A DNA stretch of 64,000 nucleotides, taken from positions 62,001-126,000 of the forward strand of contig JAQOTA010000045.1 of the NCBI GenBank assembly GCA_029532415.1, given 5' to 3'. The translations under genes were made by a program, and so were the position numbers. The stretch is from Marasmius tenuissimus. Taxonomy: Eukaryota > Basidiomycota > Agaricomycetes > Agaricales > Marasmiaceae. The notes under the pieces were generated by a model. That model saw only the letters and a list, made by a program, of their open reading frames with translations. It was not told where the DNA came from and did not search any database. This document shows, piece by piece, positions 34,901-44,368 of this stretch. Positions within the stretch are counted from its first letter, which is position 1, and every line of letters starts with the position of its first letter.

Positions 34901-37089
34901 ATCTTTGCCTCCATCTTGGAGAAGATGTACAACTTGTGCCGCAAGTTGGATACAACAGTGTACAACCGGCTACGGGATGTAGCTGGGGTTGTGCATCCAT
35001 CTACATCCATTCAAATCCCCTCAGTTCCTCAGATATGTTCCAGTGTCGGGCAGCAATAAGAGAGTGAACTGAATCGTTATATTCATGCAACTACTAGATA
35101 CACATACAGCTATAACCACCGTGAGGGAGCGAGCCTACAAAACTAATCTAATAAATAACTAGAGCCGAGGGAGTCAAAGGGGGTTCGATAGCTTAGAAAA
35201 GTTTAAAGGAAAGGTCAATAGAAGCAATCTGCCCGACTTGCCACGGTTTATATCCGTGCCATAATGAGTGTTAGGCTTGCGAGTCACTGACAGAAGAACA
35301 GATATACGCACGTTCATGGGGCGCATATATGCGCCCAAATGACCAGTCAGAGCAGAACTTGGAGAAACAGACGACGACGGCGGCAGGATAGATGGTGTGC
35401 TATAGTTAATACATGAGGTCGTGGTCAGCAATTATATCAGCGTGAGGGATTAGGTTTGCTTACAGGGCCCATCCCATACTTGGGAGATCAGAAACCTGAT
35501 GATTGAGTGGAACCTGGAACCGACTTACTATTTAGTCACAACATGAGCGGGCGCTACAACTTCAGTGATGCATTGGGTGACCCAAAGACGGCGCGTTGAG
35601 CGGTGGGCGTGACAGGATAGAGACGAAGCAGACACCAGGCAGAGAAGGCGGGGTGATGGTGGGGGGGAAGGGAAGAAAGAGGTCGAGTGGCGAGCCTTTG
35701 CAGCGCATCAGGTTTATAAATCTGAGTGGTGGTCCGTGCGGGCGTTGTAGAAATAGTCGGGGTCCAAAGTTGACGACGTTGGTGATGGTGACAACATATA
35801 AGACGTATATACATTGTTGCGAAAAACTTCGCGAGCAAGCAACTGAAGCATTAGAAACCGTCACTCATAAAAATAATAATTTTCACGTACCTAGACCATA
35901 GAGTCTTCCAATAATCCCATGTATATTCCCATACAAGCTTCTTGGCTTTGACTGAGAGCTGTTAACTGACTACCAATTGGGAATTAGGCAAGTTAAACGA
36001 CGGTGGTGGTGGTTGGGAGTCAAGAGAGGCATAGAGCGTGCACGTGCGGGCAAACAACATATGTATTTGAGACTCCGACGAGATTTCAGCGCAGGCGCCC
36101 AAATTTGCCGCCGGCTGGACATCCACAAACCCCCCGACTATCTTCAGCCTCTGACTCTCACCTTGAACCGCGGCACTCAAGGTAAGCCAGACTCACCGTG
36201 TTTGACAGCAATGCGAGTCAGGGACATTCAAAATTTCGACACCATCACAAGTTGAATTTAAGTACCCACCAGTGTCCTAAACCACCGACCTGTAAGTACC
36301 GTATCTGGGACGGTCTGTATCTATGCCAGAATCATATCTATTGTTGTAATATTACCTTGATTGATGGATCGGGATGTACTGACACTATCAACTTGAACTG
36401 TAACATGGACATCTTACCAAACATCTTTTCTGTAGGTGTACACCTGCTACATCTTTCGTGCGCGTGAACATCTTTGCTAACATCTTGTATTGAAGGGACA
36501 TCCGCCGCATCTTGACACGGGATATACAACCTTTGCAGCAACATAGTAAGCTACTGTACAGTATCTCCCAGCGTGACTGTGAGTGGCCACCTCTTACCTC
36601 CTTGGGACCCGCCTTTGAGGTTTTGCCGATGCCGGGGGTATAATGTGTGCCTGGTGTACGCACAGCATTTGCTACGGCTTTCATTGCATCCCGAAAGCAG
36701 AAGGCAGGAACGATGTGTTTGCGACGCTTCTAACGCGATGGAAGGTGGCTCCTGATCGTGTAGTTTATGATTTTGCTTGCGCCTTGGCCTCCTACTGCAT
36801 GACTAGGGAGCCCGAGTTCTTCAAGACTACTCAGTTCCTCATTGACCAGTTTCACGAGACGGGGCATTCCAAGTGTGGTTCGGCGTGTTTCCTATCGACG
36901 TACATCAGAGTTGACAAGGACTTGGGAGCAGTGAATAGCAGTGCGGCGGAGTGCGGAAATAGCGGGATTGGGAGGATCAGAAAGTCCGTGAGCTACATGC
37001 GACAGAATAGGGCGATATTGTACACAAGGGTGTTTCTGTCGATCTGGAACCGCAAGCAGATGAAGAGGATGACGGGTAGAGGACAGTAG
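31993..37089 (+). pseudogene. KDZ-type transposase with cysteine clusters, disrupted
   Basis: A large transposase-like gene. Its N-terminal domain contains FIRVGTYIYVVQGWN (32510-32555), and a Cys cluster follows (WKCSKCSGACPHQS, ~33010). A second Cys cluster domain reads PCPSCHNRKHCFIGPETCRF ... DMSCPRCAEEP. The C-terminal catalytic region (36643-37089) has CAWCTHSICYGFHCIPKAEG, VYDFAC, IDQFHETGHSKC and SSAAECGNSG, giving candidate D, D, E residues. It matches the cysteine-cluster (CxC) proteins and RNase-H-fold transposases described for KDZ elements. Introns at about 32792-32845, 33145-33198 and 34156-34202 splice cleanly. Damage: a TGA and one-base shift at about 32728-32745, a TGA at 34387-34389, and a 1.94 kb element inserted after KLYHEYGQKRLT. 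The reading resumes exactly with GGIMCAWC. It is therefore not functional here, although it is the most likely former transposase of the giant element. Confidence 0.75.
34696..36631. mobile_element. Nested 1.94 kb TIR element inside the transposase gene
   Basis: The left end starts CATCGGCGAAACC and continues to GCGGGTCCC. The reverse complement of the right end starts CATCGGCAAAACC and also reaches GCGGGTCCC, so 24 of the first 28 bases match. A CC dinucleotide flanks both sides (34694-34695 and 36632-36633). Removing the element plus one CC restores the transposase reading frame exactly (KRLT-GGIM). There is no coding capacity for a transposase. Many ACATCTT/AAGATGT and TGTACAAC motifs lie towards both ends, inverted relative to each other. 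It is therefore a non-autonomous element. CACTA/CMC-like is the best guess from the subterminal repeats and short TSD, but the family is not certain. Confidence 0.8.
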
Positions 37090-37375
37090 CATTGTAGAGC
37101 CACCCGTCCCCTCCCATTGATCATTACACGTGCATGATGGGAATTCTCAGTGACGGCGTTCGGACCGTGATACGGATCGAGCATCTTATCGTAGGATAGA
37201 TAATCACGATAGAACAACGCCGTGTTTACCGTCGCCTTGTGGTTATCGTCTCGACCCAATGCTTTCTGTTCTCGCTTCGTGGCTCGCCTTTGTGGTCCCA
37301 TTACATCAAGGAGATATGGGTAAATTCTGCCTAAGACAAGGTAAACATACAAATGGAAGGACGTTGAAAATCTAA

Positions 37376-38302
37376 TCAGTTTCGTCACAATAAAGCTTCT
37401 CCTCGGGGTCTGTTCCCATGAGAGTTCGATATAGGTTGTACACCCAGCGCGCTGGCGGTCCGGGCATGGGAGTGGAGTCAGAGAACTGAGACTGAATTAA
37501 TGACTTGGTGAATTAATGACAGGTAGAGTGAGCTCACCAGGGAAGCATTCAAGGACACTCGCCCCGCTTGGATATCCTGCTCGAGAGATCCAAAAGCGCG
37601 CCAGAGCGCTCCAAGACTGGGGTAGCGACTGCACACAATCTCGACGCGGTCATCATCCATTCCAGGAATTACCAACAGCATTCGTTTGAATTCATCCGCT
37701 TGCTGCTCTAAAGTAGGATTGGCGCTGGGACGAGGGATCAGTGAAAGGTAATATTTCTAGGTTCTAAAGTTACATTTGGAACAGGAGGTCTGGCATCATT
37801 TAGCTTTAGACATAGCGAAGAGTAGTAGATTGTAACAAAGCAGCTCACCACGAGTAGCAGCTACAACGACCGCGGCAGCTTCATCAAGGTCATTCACGAA
37901 GTGATGTCGAGTATTGTGTGTTTCCTGCAACTCCTCCAACGTGGACCTTGCAGAGGAAACAGGTGTAGCGTGATCGTCATGCAAGCGATAGATGATAATC
38001 CATGTTCGATCGTAGGGGTGGATTTGGCCGTGAACAAGACGAAACGAATCAATAAGATGGGAGAGTGAGTCGATATTGGTGAGATATGGAAGGGCCTCGC
38101 TGGCATCTAGCCACAACAACGCTGCGAGTCCGTGAACGCCTTTCCAAGTAATGGTTTTAAAAGATCGCAAGGCGCTCAAGGTTGCGTAGACGACAAAGTC
38201 CGACTCGGGGGAGGTAATGGACTCGAGCTTCGATTCGAGGGCCCCTACAATGGCGGGATAGTCACGGGTGAGCTGCGTGGCGAGAACCACCTCGAGTGCC
38301 AT
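37376..38302 (-). CDS. Small protein with helix-hairpin-helix-like motif
   Basis: Exon 1 (38302 to ~37849) encodes MALEVVLATQLTRDYPAIVG and a predominantly helical domain of about 150 residues, ending LDEAAAVVVAATRG. A second exon holds LLVIPGMDDDRVEIVCSRYP followed by SLGALWRAFGS, similar to the helix-hairpin-helix of MUS81/EME1-type nuclease subunits. A last exon, GPPARWVYNLYRTLMGTDPE, ends at a TAG near 37376. Expected size is about 260-270 residues. The exon 1-2 junction phase did not resolve by eye. Assignment to the EME1-like family is tentative: I see no ERCC4 catalytic motif, which non-catalytic EME1-type subunits also lack. It is the last gene before the right subterminal array. Confidence 0.4.
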
Positions 38303-38359
38303 GATACTGGGTAGATGGAAGGTCGGGAGTAGGCAGTTGACAAGGTTCCCGACGCTGTC

Positions 38360-39698
38360 CGATACACTACGAACTCAAGTTGACGTCAGCAAATCGGGAA
38401 GAACCAAGATTCCATCCACACTTACCTGCGAGTCTGAGTGGTATTCAGAGACCACTCGTTTTGACGCCTGGAAGTGAGTAGGATTGGGATTCGACTGGCG
38501 CCTAGTGGATATCCAAGTAGTGCTGGAGTTTCACCTGAGAAGTGACGTCAGTGAAAGCGAGAAGAAATGAAATGCGACTGGAATACCTCTGAGGCTGAGT
38601 AGTACTGAATAACCACTCGTTTTGGGGGGCCGGAGGTGAGTAGAACAAAGATTCGACTGGCGGCTGGGTGTTCTCCTGGTAGTATTGGAATGCTATCCGA
38701 GACCTGACGTCAGCGAAAGCGAGAAGAAATGAGATGCGACCGACGTACCTGCGGGCCCGAGTAGTATCCAGGAGCTACTGGTGTGTGCACCCAGAAGTCG
38801 GATTGATATTCGGGTGTTCTGTGAGTAGTACTGGAATTCTACCGATAAGCTGACATCAGCGAGAGCGAGAAGAAATGAGATGCGACTGACATACCCTCTG
38901 AGGTTGAGTAGTACTAAATGACCACTCGTTTTGGCGCCTGAAACCGAGTAGAACAGAGATTCCACTGGCGGCTGGGTGCTCTCCGAGTAGTATTAGAACG
39001 CTACCCAAGACCTGACGTCAGCGAGAGCAAGAAGAAATGAGTTGCGACTGACATACCTCTGTGGTTGAGTAGTACTAAATAACCACTCGTTTTGGCGCCT
39101 GAAACCGAGTGGAACAGAGATTCCACTGGCGGCTGGGTGCTCTCCGAGTAGTATTAGAACGCTACCCGAGACCCGACATCAGCGAGAACGAGAGGAAATG
39201 AGTTGCGACTGACGTACCTGTGAACTTGAGTAGCCTTCGGTAACCACTCGTTTCGGTAGAATTGAGATTCAACTGGTAGCTGAGTGTTCTGAAGGTAGTA
39301 CTGGAATTCCACCAAGGAGCTGACGTCAGCGATAGCGAGAAGAAATGAGATACGACTCCAATACCCCCGAAGTTCAGTAGCCTTCAGTAACCACTCGTTC
39401 GGTAGAATTGAGATTCGACTGGCGCTGGGTGATCTCCGAGCAGTACTGGGATTCTACCAAGAACTGACGTCAGCAAGGCAGAGAAGAAATGAAGATGCGA
39501 TTGACATACCTGCGAGGCCGAGTGGTATTCAGTAACCACCGACTACCCGACTTGAGTAGAACTGAGTAGAATCCAGATACGACTGGCAGCTGGCGTTTTT
39601 TGAATAGTATTGGAAGGCGACTGGTCCGTATACGGCAAGGAGAGTAGAATTGAGATTCTATATACATATTTCTGTGTGTTGCTGCAGATGAACGAGTG
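38360..39698 (-). repeat. Right subterminal array of ~150-base degenerate units
   Basis: On the minus strand the units repeat the blocks seen at 18316-19495. Plus-strand marks are GAGATGCGACTGACATACC-type blocks near 38568, 38731, 38877, 39039, 39198, 39349 and 39490. AACCACTCGTTTTGGCGCCTG and GAGTAGTATTAGAACGCTAC lie between them. Spacing is 145-165 bases. Orientation is inverted with respect to the left array. Confidence 0.8.
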
Positions 39699-39867
39699 GA
39701 ATCCAGATGCTGCTGGAGGCTTAAGTGCAAGGTGCGTGCATCTAGTTGCATTTAACTTCGGCGGGCCTTGAATGCGTACCATGTGCCATATCTCGGCAGG
39801 GTACATGTCACCTCATGGCAGAGTACTGGATCACTTAACTGCACGGTACGTTTTATTGTATCTAACC
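39699..39867 (-). repeat. Right terminal inverted repeat of the giant element
   Basis: Inverted partner of 18148-18315. The outermost recognisable bases are TTTTATTGTATCTAACC at 39851-39867. Confidence 0.8.
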
Positions 39868-40059
39868 TCAACGTCTATCTGCTGAATCATATGAACGATC
39901 GTGTGGGCGATTCTTGACTAGCCCGACAAATGACTTGACCCCTCCGCAGTATCTGCGCTCGCCATACCCACGCCGTCGCAACGTGTTAACCAGCCGCCAT
40001 CCACCTGGATAAAGTCGTTCTTCCATCCTCTTCCACCTTCCTCCCGAACTTTATCATTT

Positions 40060-40080
40060 CCCCCCCCCCCCCCCCTCCCC
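40060..40080 (+). repeat. C homopolymer in the upstream region of NACHT gene A
   Basis: Sixteen consecutive C, then T, then four C, about 100 bases before the start codon. The matching place in copy B is a CTC/CCT-rich tract without the long run. Such runs are hypermutable; a promoter effect is speculation. Confidence 0.9.
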
Positions 40081-40174
40081 CTGCCTTCTACAAACATCGT
40101 TCCTCCATCCGCCGAGCTCAAAAACCCTTCGTAGCCAACCATCCCTGCCTGTTTGGCATCTTCAACGTCCCGTC

Positions 40175-43045
40175 ATGAATCGAGCCATACAAAGCTACCA
40201 AAGCGGCTCGGGTCTGCAGAATAACAACAACGCTGCCGGCGCCCAGAATGTATTCGTAAACAGCTTCAACACTGCTGCCTCCAATCGTGAGTTGCTAGCT
40301 TTTCGTTCCTGTTGAATGTGAGGATAACCTTGAGCCTGTCTCCTACAGCAATCAAAACTCTTTGGGGTGCAGTTGCGGGCGTCGGGGCTTCACACAATGC
40401 GGAACAGCAGTACTCGCGGGGCGAATGTCTTCCTGGAACCCGCGAGGAAGTCATTAGGATCATAATGGAATGGATCTTGTCTAACGGAGGGGAGTTTCCT
40501 ATTTGTTGGCTCGCGGGAACTGCAGGTGTCGGGAAGACCGCCATCGCCATAACCATCGCCAAAGAATGTGAACGAGGAGGCCGTCTGGCCTCTTCATTCT
40601 TCTTTTTCCGATCCGACCCCAAACGGAACAACCCTTCGGCTCTTGTACTCACCATCGCACACGGTCTTGTCGTGAAGAATTCGTCTTGCCGAGTTTTGAT
40701 CAACCAGAGGATTTCGGACGACCCGACGATACTGGAAGCTCAAATGGAAGAACAATTCCGTGAGCTCGTCATAAAGCCGTACGAATGCCAGACACTTCCT
40801 GCACCCCAGAAACCGTCTCTTCGCCAAAATTCATCCCTACGTCAGGCAAGGTCGAAGCGTATACGGAAACCCGTGGGAAAGCGTTCGCTCGCAAAACAAC
40901 AAGACCCTGACCAACACGGGAGCACCAGCCAAACCAAGTTCCCCAACTTGGTCATCATAGACGGCCTGGACGAATGCGGCGACGAGCAAACCCAGAAACG
41001 CATCCTCTCCATGATCCAATCCGTTTTTCACGACTCTCCTCATTTCCCTCTCCGCTTCCTGATTTGTAGTCGCCCAGAAGCATGGCTTCGGGAAGCCTTC
41101 ACCACCAATCATCTCTCGAGACTCACGAACTCTATTCTCTTGAATGACGAGTTCAGACCCGCTGAAGACATCATGAAGTACTACCGCCACCAATTTACGG
41201 AGATCACCAGCAGCCCCAAGTATGACCAAGTCCAGTTCCCGGATCCCTGGCCTGCAGAGAAGGACCTCGAAACTTTAGTCGACAAATCTTGCAGCCAATT
41301 TGTCTATGCGGCAACTGTTTCCAGATTCATAGCGCACGACGATGAAGATCCAATGGATCAGCTTCGTCTCATTCTCGAAAGTGCTCCGAATAGCCGACCG
41401 GGAGCATCACCCTACAAAGAGCTTGACACTTTGTACAACGTTATTCTCGCGGCCAACCCCAATTATGACAAAGTTCGTCCCATCCTTGCAGTCATTGTTA
41501 TCTTCTCGGGCTTGGAGTCGACAGATGGGGCGGAGCTCACACCGGCATCAATTGAGTTGATTCTGGGTCTGCCCTCGGGACAAGTAGCTTTGAGATTACG
41601 GAGAATGCACTCTGTGTTGAACATCCGTGGTCGGGACGATGCGATTACCGTGCACCACACATCGTTCAGGGAATATCTGGTTGACCCAACCAGGTCGGGC
41701 CATTTCCACATCGACATCAACACCCAGAAGTATGTCATCGCGCGACAGTGGCTCCAGAATCTGACGACCAGCAAAGTGCGGAAGTACAGGTATGATGTCC
41801 TTTATCCTCATTCCACTCTTTTATGGGGTACTGAACCTGTTTTGCATGCATCAACAGCCCCAGTCAACTCTATTCCAATGGAACTAGAGCCTTCTTCATG
41901 GCATGGAGGCCGCTCTGCACGTCGATTCCCAAACCATCTCGGGATCTATTGGATGATCTGTGGAACGTCGACCTTGCCTTCACGTATCTGATCATTAGTG
42001 CCTTCGATGGTCGGGGTCCCTTCATCGATTGGAGTCGTGCATTCAAGGGATTGGTACCATGGGTGAGGAATCATGTGAGTTGGGCTGACCATATTCTACC
42101 CCTTGCACTTGGTGCTTATGTGTCTATCACCAGGATCGCCCGGAAATATGTGAAAATAAGGACAACAGGGAAGCACCGACAAACCACTCGAAGGTCGGCG
42201 AAAATGCACATCTCGAGGCCAACAGCTATTCACCTTATGACAACGGTCAATGTGAGGTCGAAGCTCACAGCCGCGAGATGGCCGAGAAAGAGGAGGGCCT
42301 CGATCTTGTGGAGGGTCTCGTCCACAAATTACAGAACCACCCCGGGTGTTTCCATCTTGTATGCCCCCCGGGTGTTACTCCACGAAAGAGCGTCGTGTAT
42401 TGGCTCGTTCGTTGCGTGACCGGATGTCCATGGGATATGGACCGGGTTGAATCAGAACCCAGTGATGTCGACGATGTGCGCCTCACAGACTGCCGCTGTG
42501 ATCTCTCTGGAGGGAGCGAGTCGAGCGATCCAGAGCACCTTGTGTACCGAGAAGCTTGCAGGCAGCTTGTTGAGGCTTACATCTCCCTTTTTGAGGAGCT
42601 TGCCCAGAGTAGTGCGGAAGACGAAGACACCATTAATGTTTTGGAGAACTGCTTTCTGAACATGGTGTTCTCATCACTACTCAAACACTGTTGTCTTGAT
42701 CAGGAGTTGCTTTTGCTCTGCCAGATGTTTTTTGGGCTTGCGAAAGGTTGTTTGGCAATGTGGATCGATTCTGCGTTTGGAAAGGAAGGAAGGAAAAATA
42801 TGCTTGGGTGGATTGAGGTAAGCATGATCTTTATGGGTTCTGATCCCCCCTCATCCCTGTATTGTACCACAATTGATGGTTCCTCTCTTTGACAGACCTT
42901 CCCAGACACCTTTGCTGAAGAAGGCAAAGCCTTGAAAGCACAAATTCATGCTTTGCCTTGGAAGCAGTGGGTGCAAAACGGGTCGGGGGATCCGGGTGAT
43001 CTTTCATGGGCTTCAGGTGCCTCAGACAATGAACATGAGTTGTAA
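40175..43045 (+). CDS. NACHT (STAND) NTPase A, 867 aa, five exons
   Basis: Exons are 40175-40286, 40349-41789, 41858-42074, 42134-42817 and 42896-43045. The sum is exactly divisible by three. Exon 1 encodes an Asn/Gln/Gly-rich leader, MNRAIQSYQSGSGLQNNNNA and onwards (~37 residues). The NACHT core has the Walker A motif GTAGVGKT (residues 94-101), Walker B LVIIDGLDEC (~238-247), a sensor-like RFLICSRPEAWL and the HHTSFREYLVD motif typical of basidiomycete NACHT proteins. The C-terminal third (exons 3-5) is a Cys-containing domain (GCPW, DCRCDL, CCLDQELLLLCQ) that I do not recognise; no WD or ankyrin repeats follow. These proteins are thought to act as NLR-like signalling switches in self/non-self recognition and programmed cell death. 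No disabling change was seen, and all introns are 59-78 bases with normal borders. Confidence 0.88.
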
Positions 43046-43759
43046 AGACTGGTCAATCAAAGGTATGGTGATCAGACAGTGTACAGAAGTTTCAGTGCTG
43101 ACTCTCCTCGATAGATAACTATTTGCCTCCTTTTGTTGTACTAGCAGGCTGACTGGCCGATCGGCGACGACACATGTTTCAGGACGCTGGCAGCGCTACT
43201 TCGCCCAACAGTGCGACTTGCCTTGACGTGTACCTATGTTGCAGTCAGTTCAGTGGCACCGAGGCAGTCCAGGAGACCAGGAGAATCCCAACGGACGTTG
43301 TTAATCGAGAAGGAGACAAACAATCTTGTAGTCCGCGTTCGTTGGAATATATGTTTAGGCTCTTGTGAACGAACATGACTGCCAGTCCCTCTTGTCAGTT
43401 GCTGCGCTTGACGTGCCTCATTGCCTTCCAGGTTATTCCTTTGCTCAGACTCTGCGCGAAGGCAAAGAAGAGGGCCGCTCACGCCCTCGCCGCCAGATTT
43501 TCGGATTTTGATGGTTTGGCACGCCTTTGCTCAATTTTTTTCACAGTAGTTCCTCTGCATTGTTCAGTGACCGAAATGAATTTGGCTCGACTCTGGTTTT
43601 TTTTTTCATGCCGTCGCTGCCAAACATGATTTTAAGGGCCTCGATGCCGTCTTCGAATTGACTCTAGCGCTGCTGTGTTGCATTTCCACCACAAAAAACA
43701 GTGAGACGAGAGAGGACGCCACATGTAAGCACGATGGGCACATTGGGCCTAAGCTAGCC
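43046..43759. other. Non-coding 3' flank of NACHT gene A
   Basis: No supportable gene. The interval is closely matched by 57448-58150 downstream of NACHT gene B, including GGTATGGTGATCAGACAGTG just after the stop codon. It is part of the duplicated unit. Confidence 0.5.
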
Positions 43760-44368
43760 TTATAGGCACAACTGCATCCAGGACCGACAATGACCACTAC
43801 CAGCGGTGGAAGTACATGGTAAACGACGAGATTCACTCTCGAGTGAGATATCCGGTGCAGATCCTCACCAGGCGGCCTGTGGATGGGAGTCGTAGTCATC
43901 GTGGTGGTCTTTATTCGGAGACTCGGAGATGGAACCCGATTGCATGATTTCTCAAGTCGCTCGCCGGCTTCTGAATCTCAAAGGAGCGATTGCTCGAAGT
44001 TAGTGAAGCGTACCGTTTGCGTTGGTACGATATGTGGGTCCTCATGTTCATCTTTCTGGGATTGTCTGTCTAACACATCGTTTACTCTAGATGTGGGCTG
44101 ACCGCAATCGCAAACTTGGTCCGGGGACCTTGTCTTTCTTTGATTCTTCGCTGACCCGACGAGCAGAAAGAACATAGCTTCAAGCTTTAAGTGTCGTGCT
44201 TGCAAAAACTATACATTTCCTACCCTGCGAAGTTGCTGTTCCAGGTGGGTCCATTCACCCTTCGATCCCCACGTGTATCGTTGCTAAGAAAACAGCTCAG
44301 GAATTGCAAAGTATGGATAATACGGGTCTTCTGCACACTATATCCTCATGGTGGATATGGGACTAAGG
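43760..44368 (+). pseudogene. RPB2 3' fragment, copy A
   Basis: Broken frames encode the C-terminal end of the second-largest RNA polymerase II subunit: [26 protein letters not shown], then GLTAIANL, then LYISYPAKLLFQ. The last intron of the gene (GTGGGT...AACAG, ~44234-44295) is still present. That points to copying at DNA level, not through mRNA. Several stops and frame changes interrupt it (for example after WNPIA). The functional gene must be elsewhere. Confidence 0.8.

Larger units (their letters stand above)
18148..39867. mobile_element. Giant 21.7 kb TIR element with KDZ-type transposase and cargo
   Basis: The left end (18148-18315) and the reverse complement of the right end (39867-39699) share, in the same order and spacing: GGTT(T)A.ATACAATAAA, GTGCAGTTAAGTG, CTGCCATGAGGTGACATGTA followed by CCCTGCC, and about 150 bases in, CACTTAAGCCTCCAGCAGCA. 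Inside each end lies an array of ~150-base degenerate units, and the two arrays are inverted relative to one another. A KDZ-type transposase gene lies near the right end. Between are three F-box genes and other accessory genes. This is the arrangement of a cut-and-paste transposon carrying passengers. No target-site duplication could be found (left flank GGCGATG, right flank TCAACGTC), so the element may be old, rearranged at an end, or trimmed. The alternative is two independent repeat clusters that happen to be inverted, but the colinear 165-base ends argue against it. Confidence 0.7.

Noticed and set aside
18140..39880. A target-site duplication for the giant element
   Set aside because: I compared 2-10 bases on each side of several possible end points (GGCGATG left, TCAACGTC right) and found no match.
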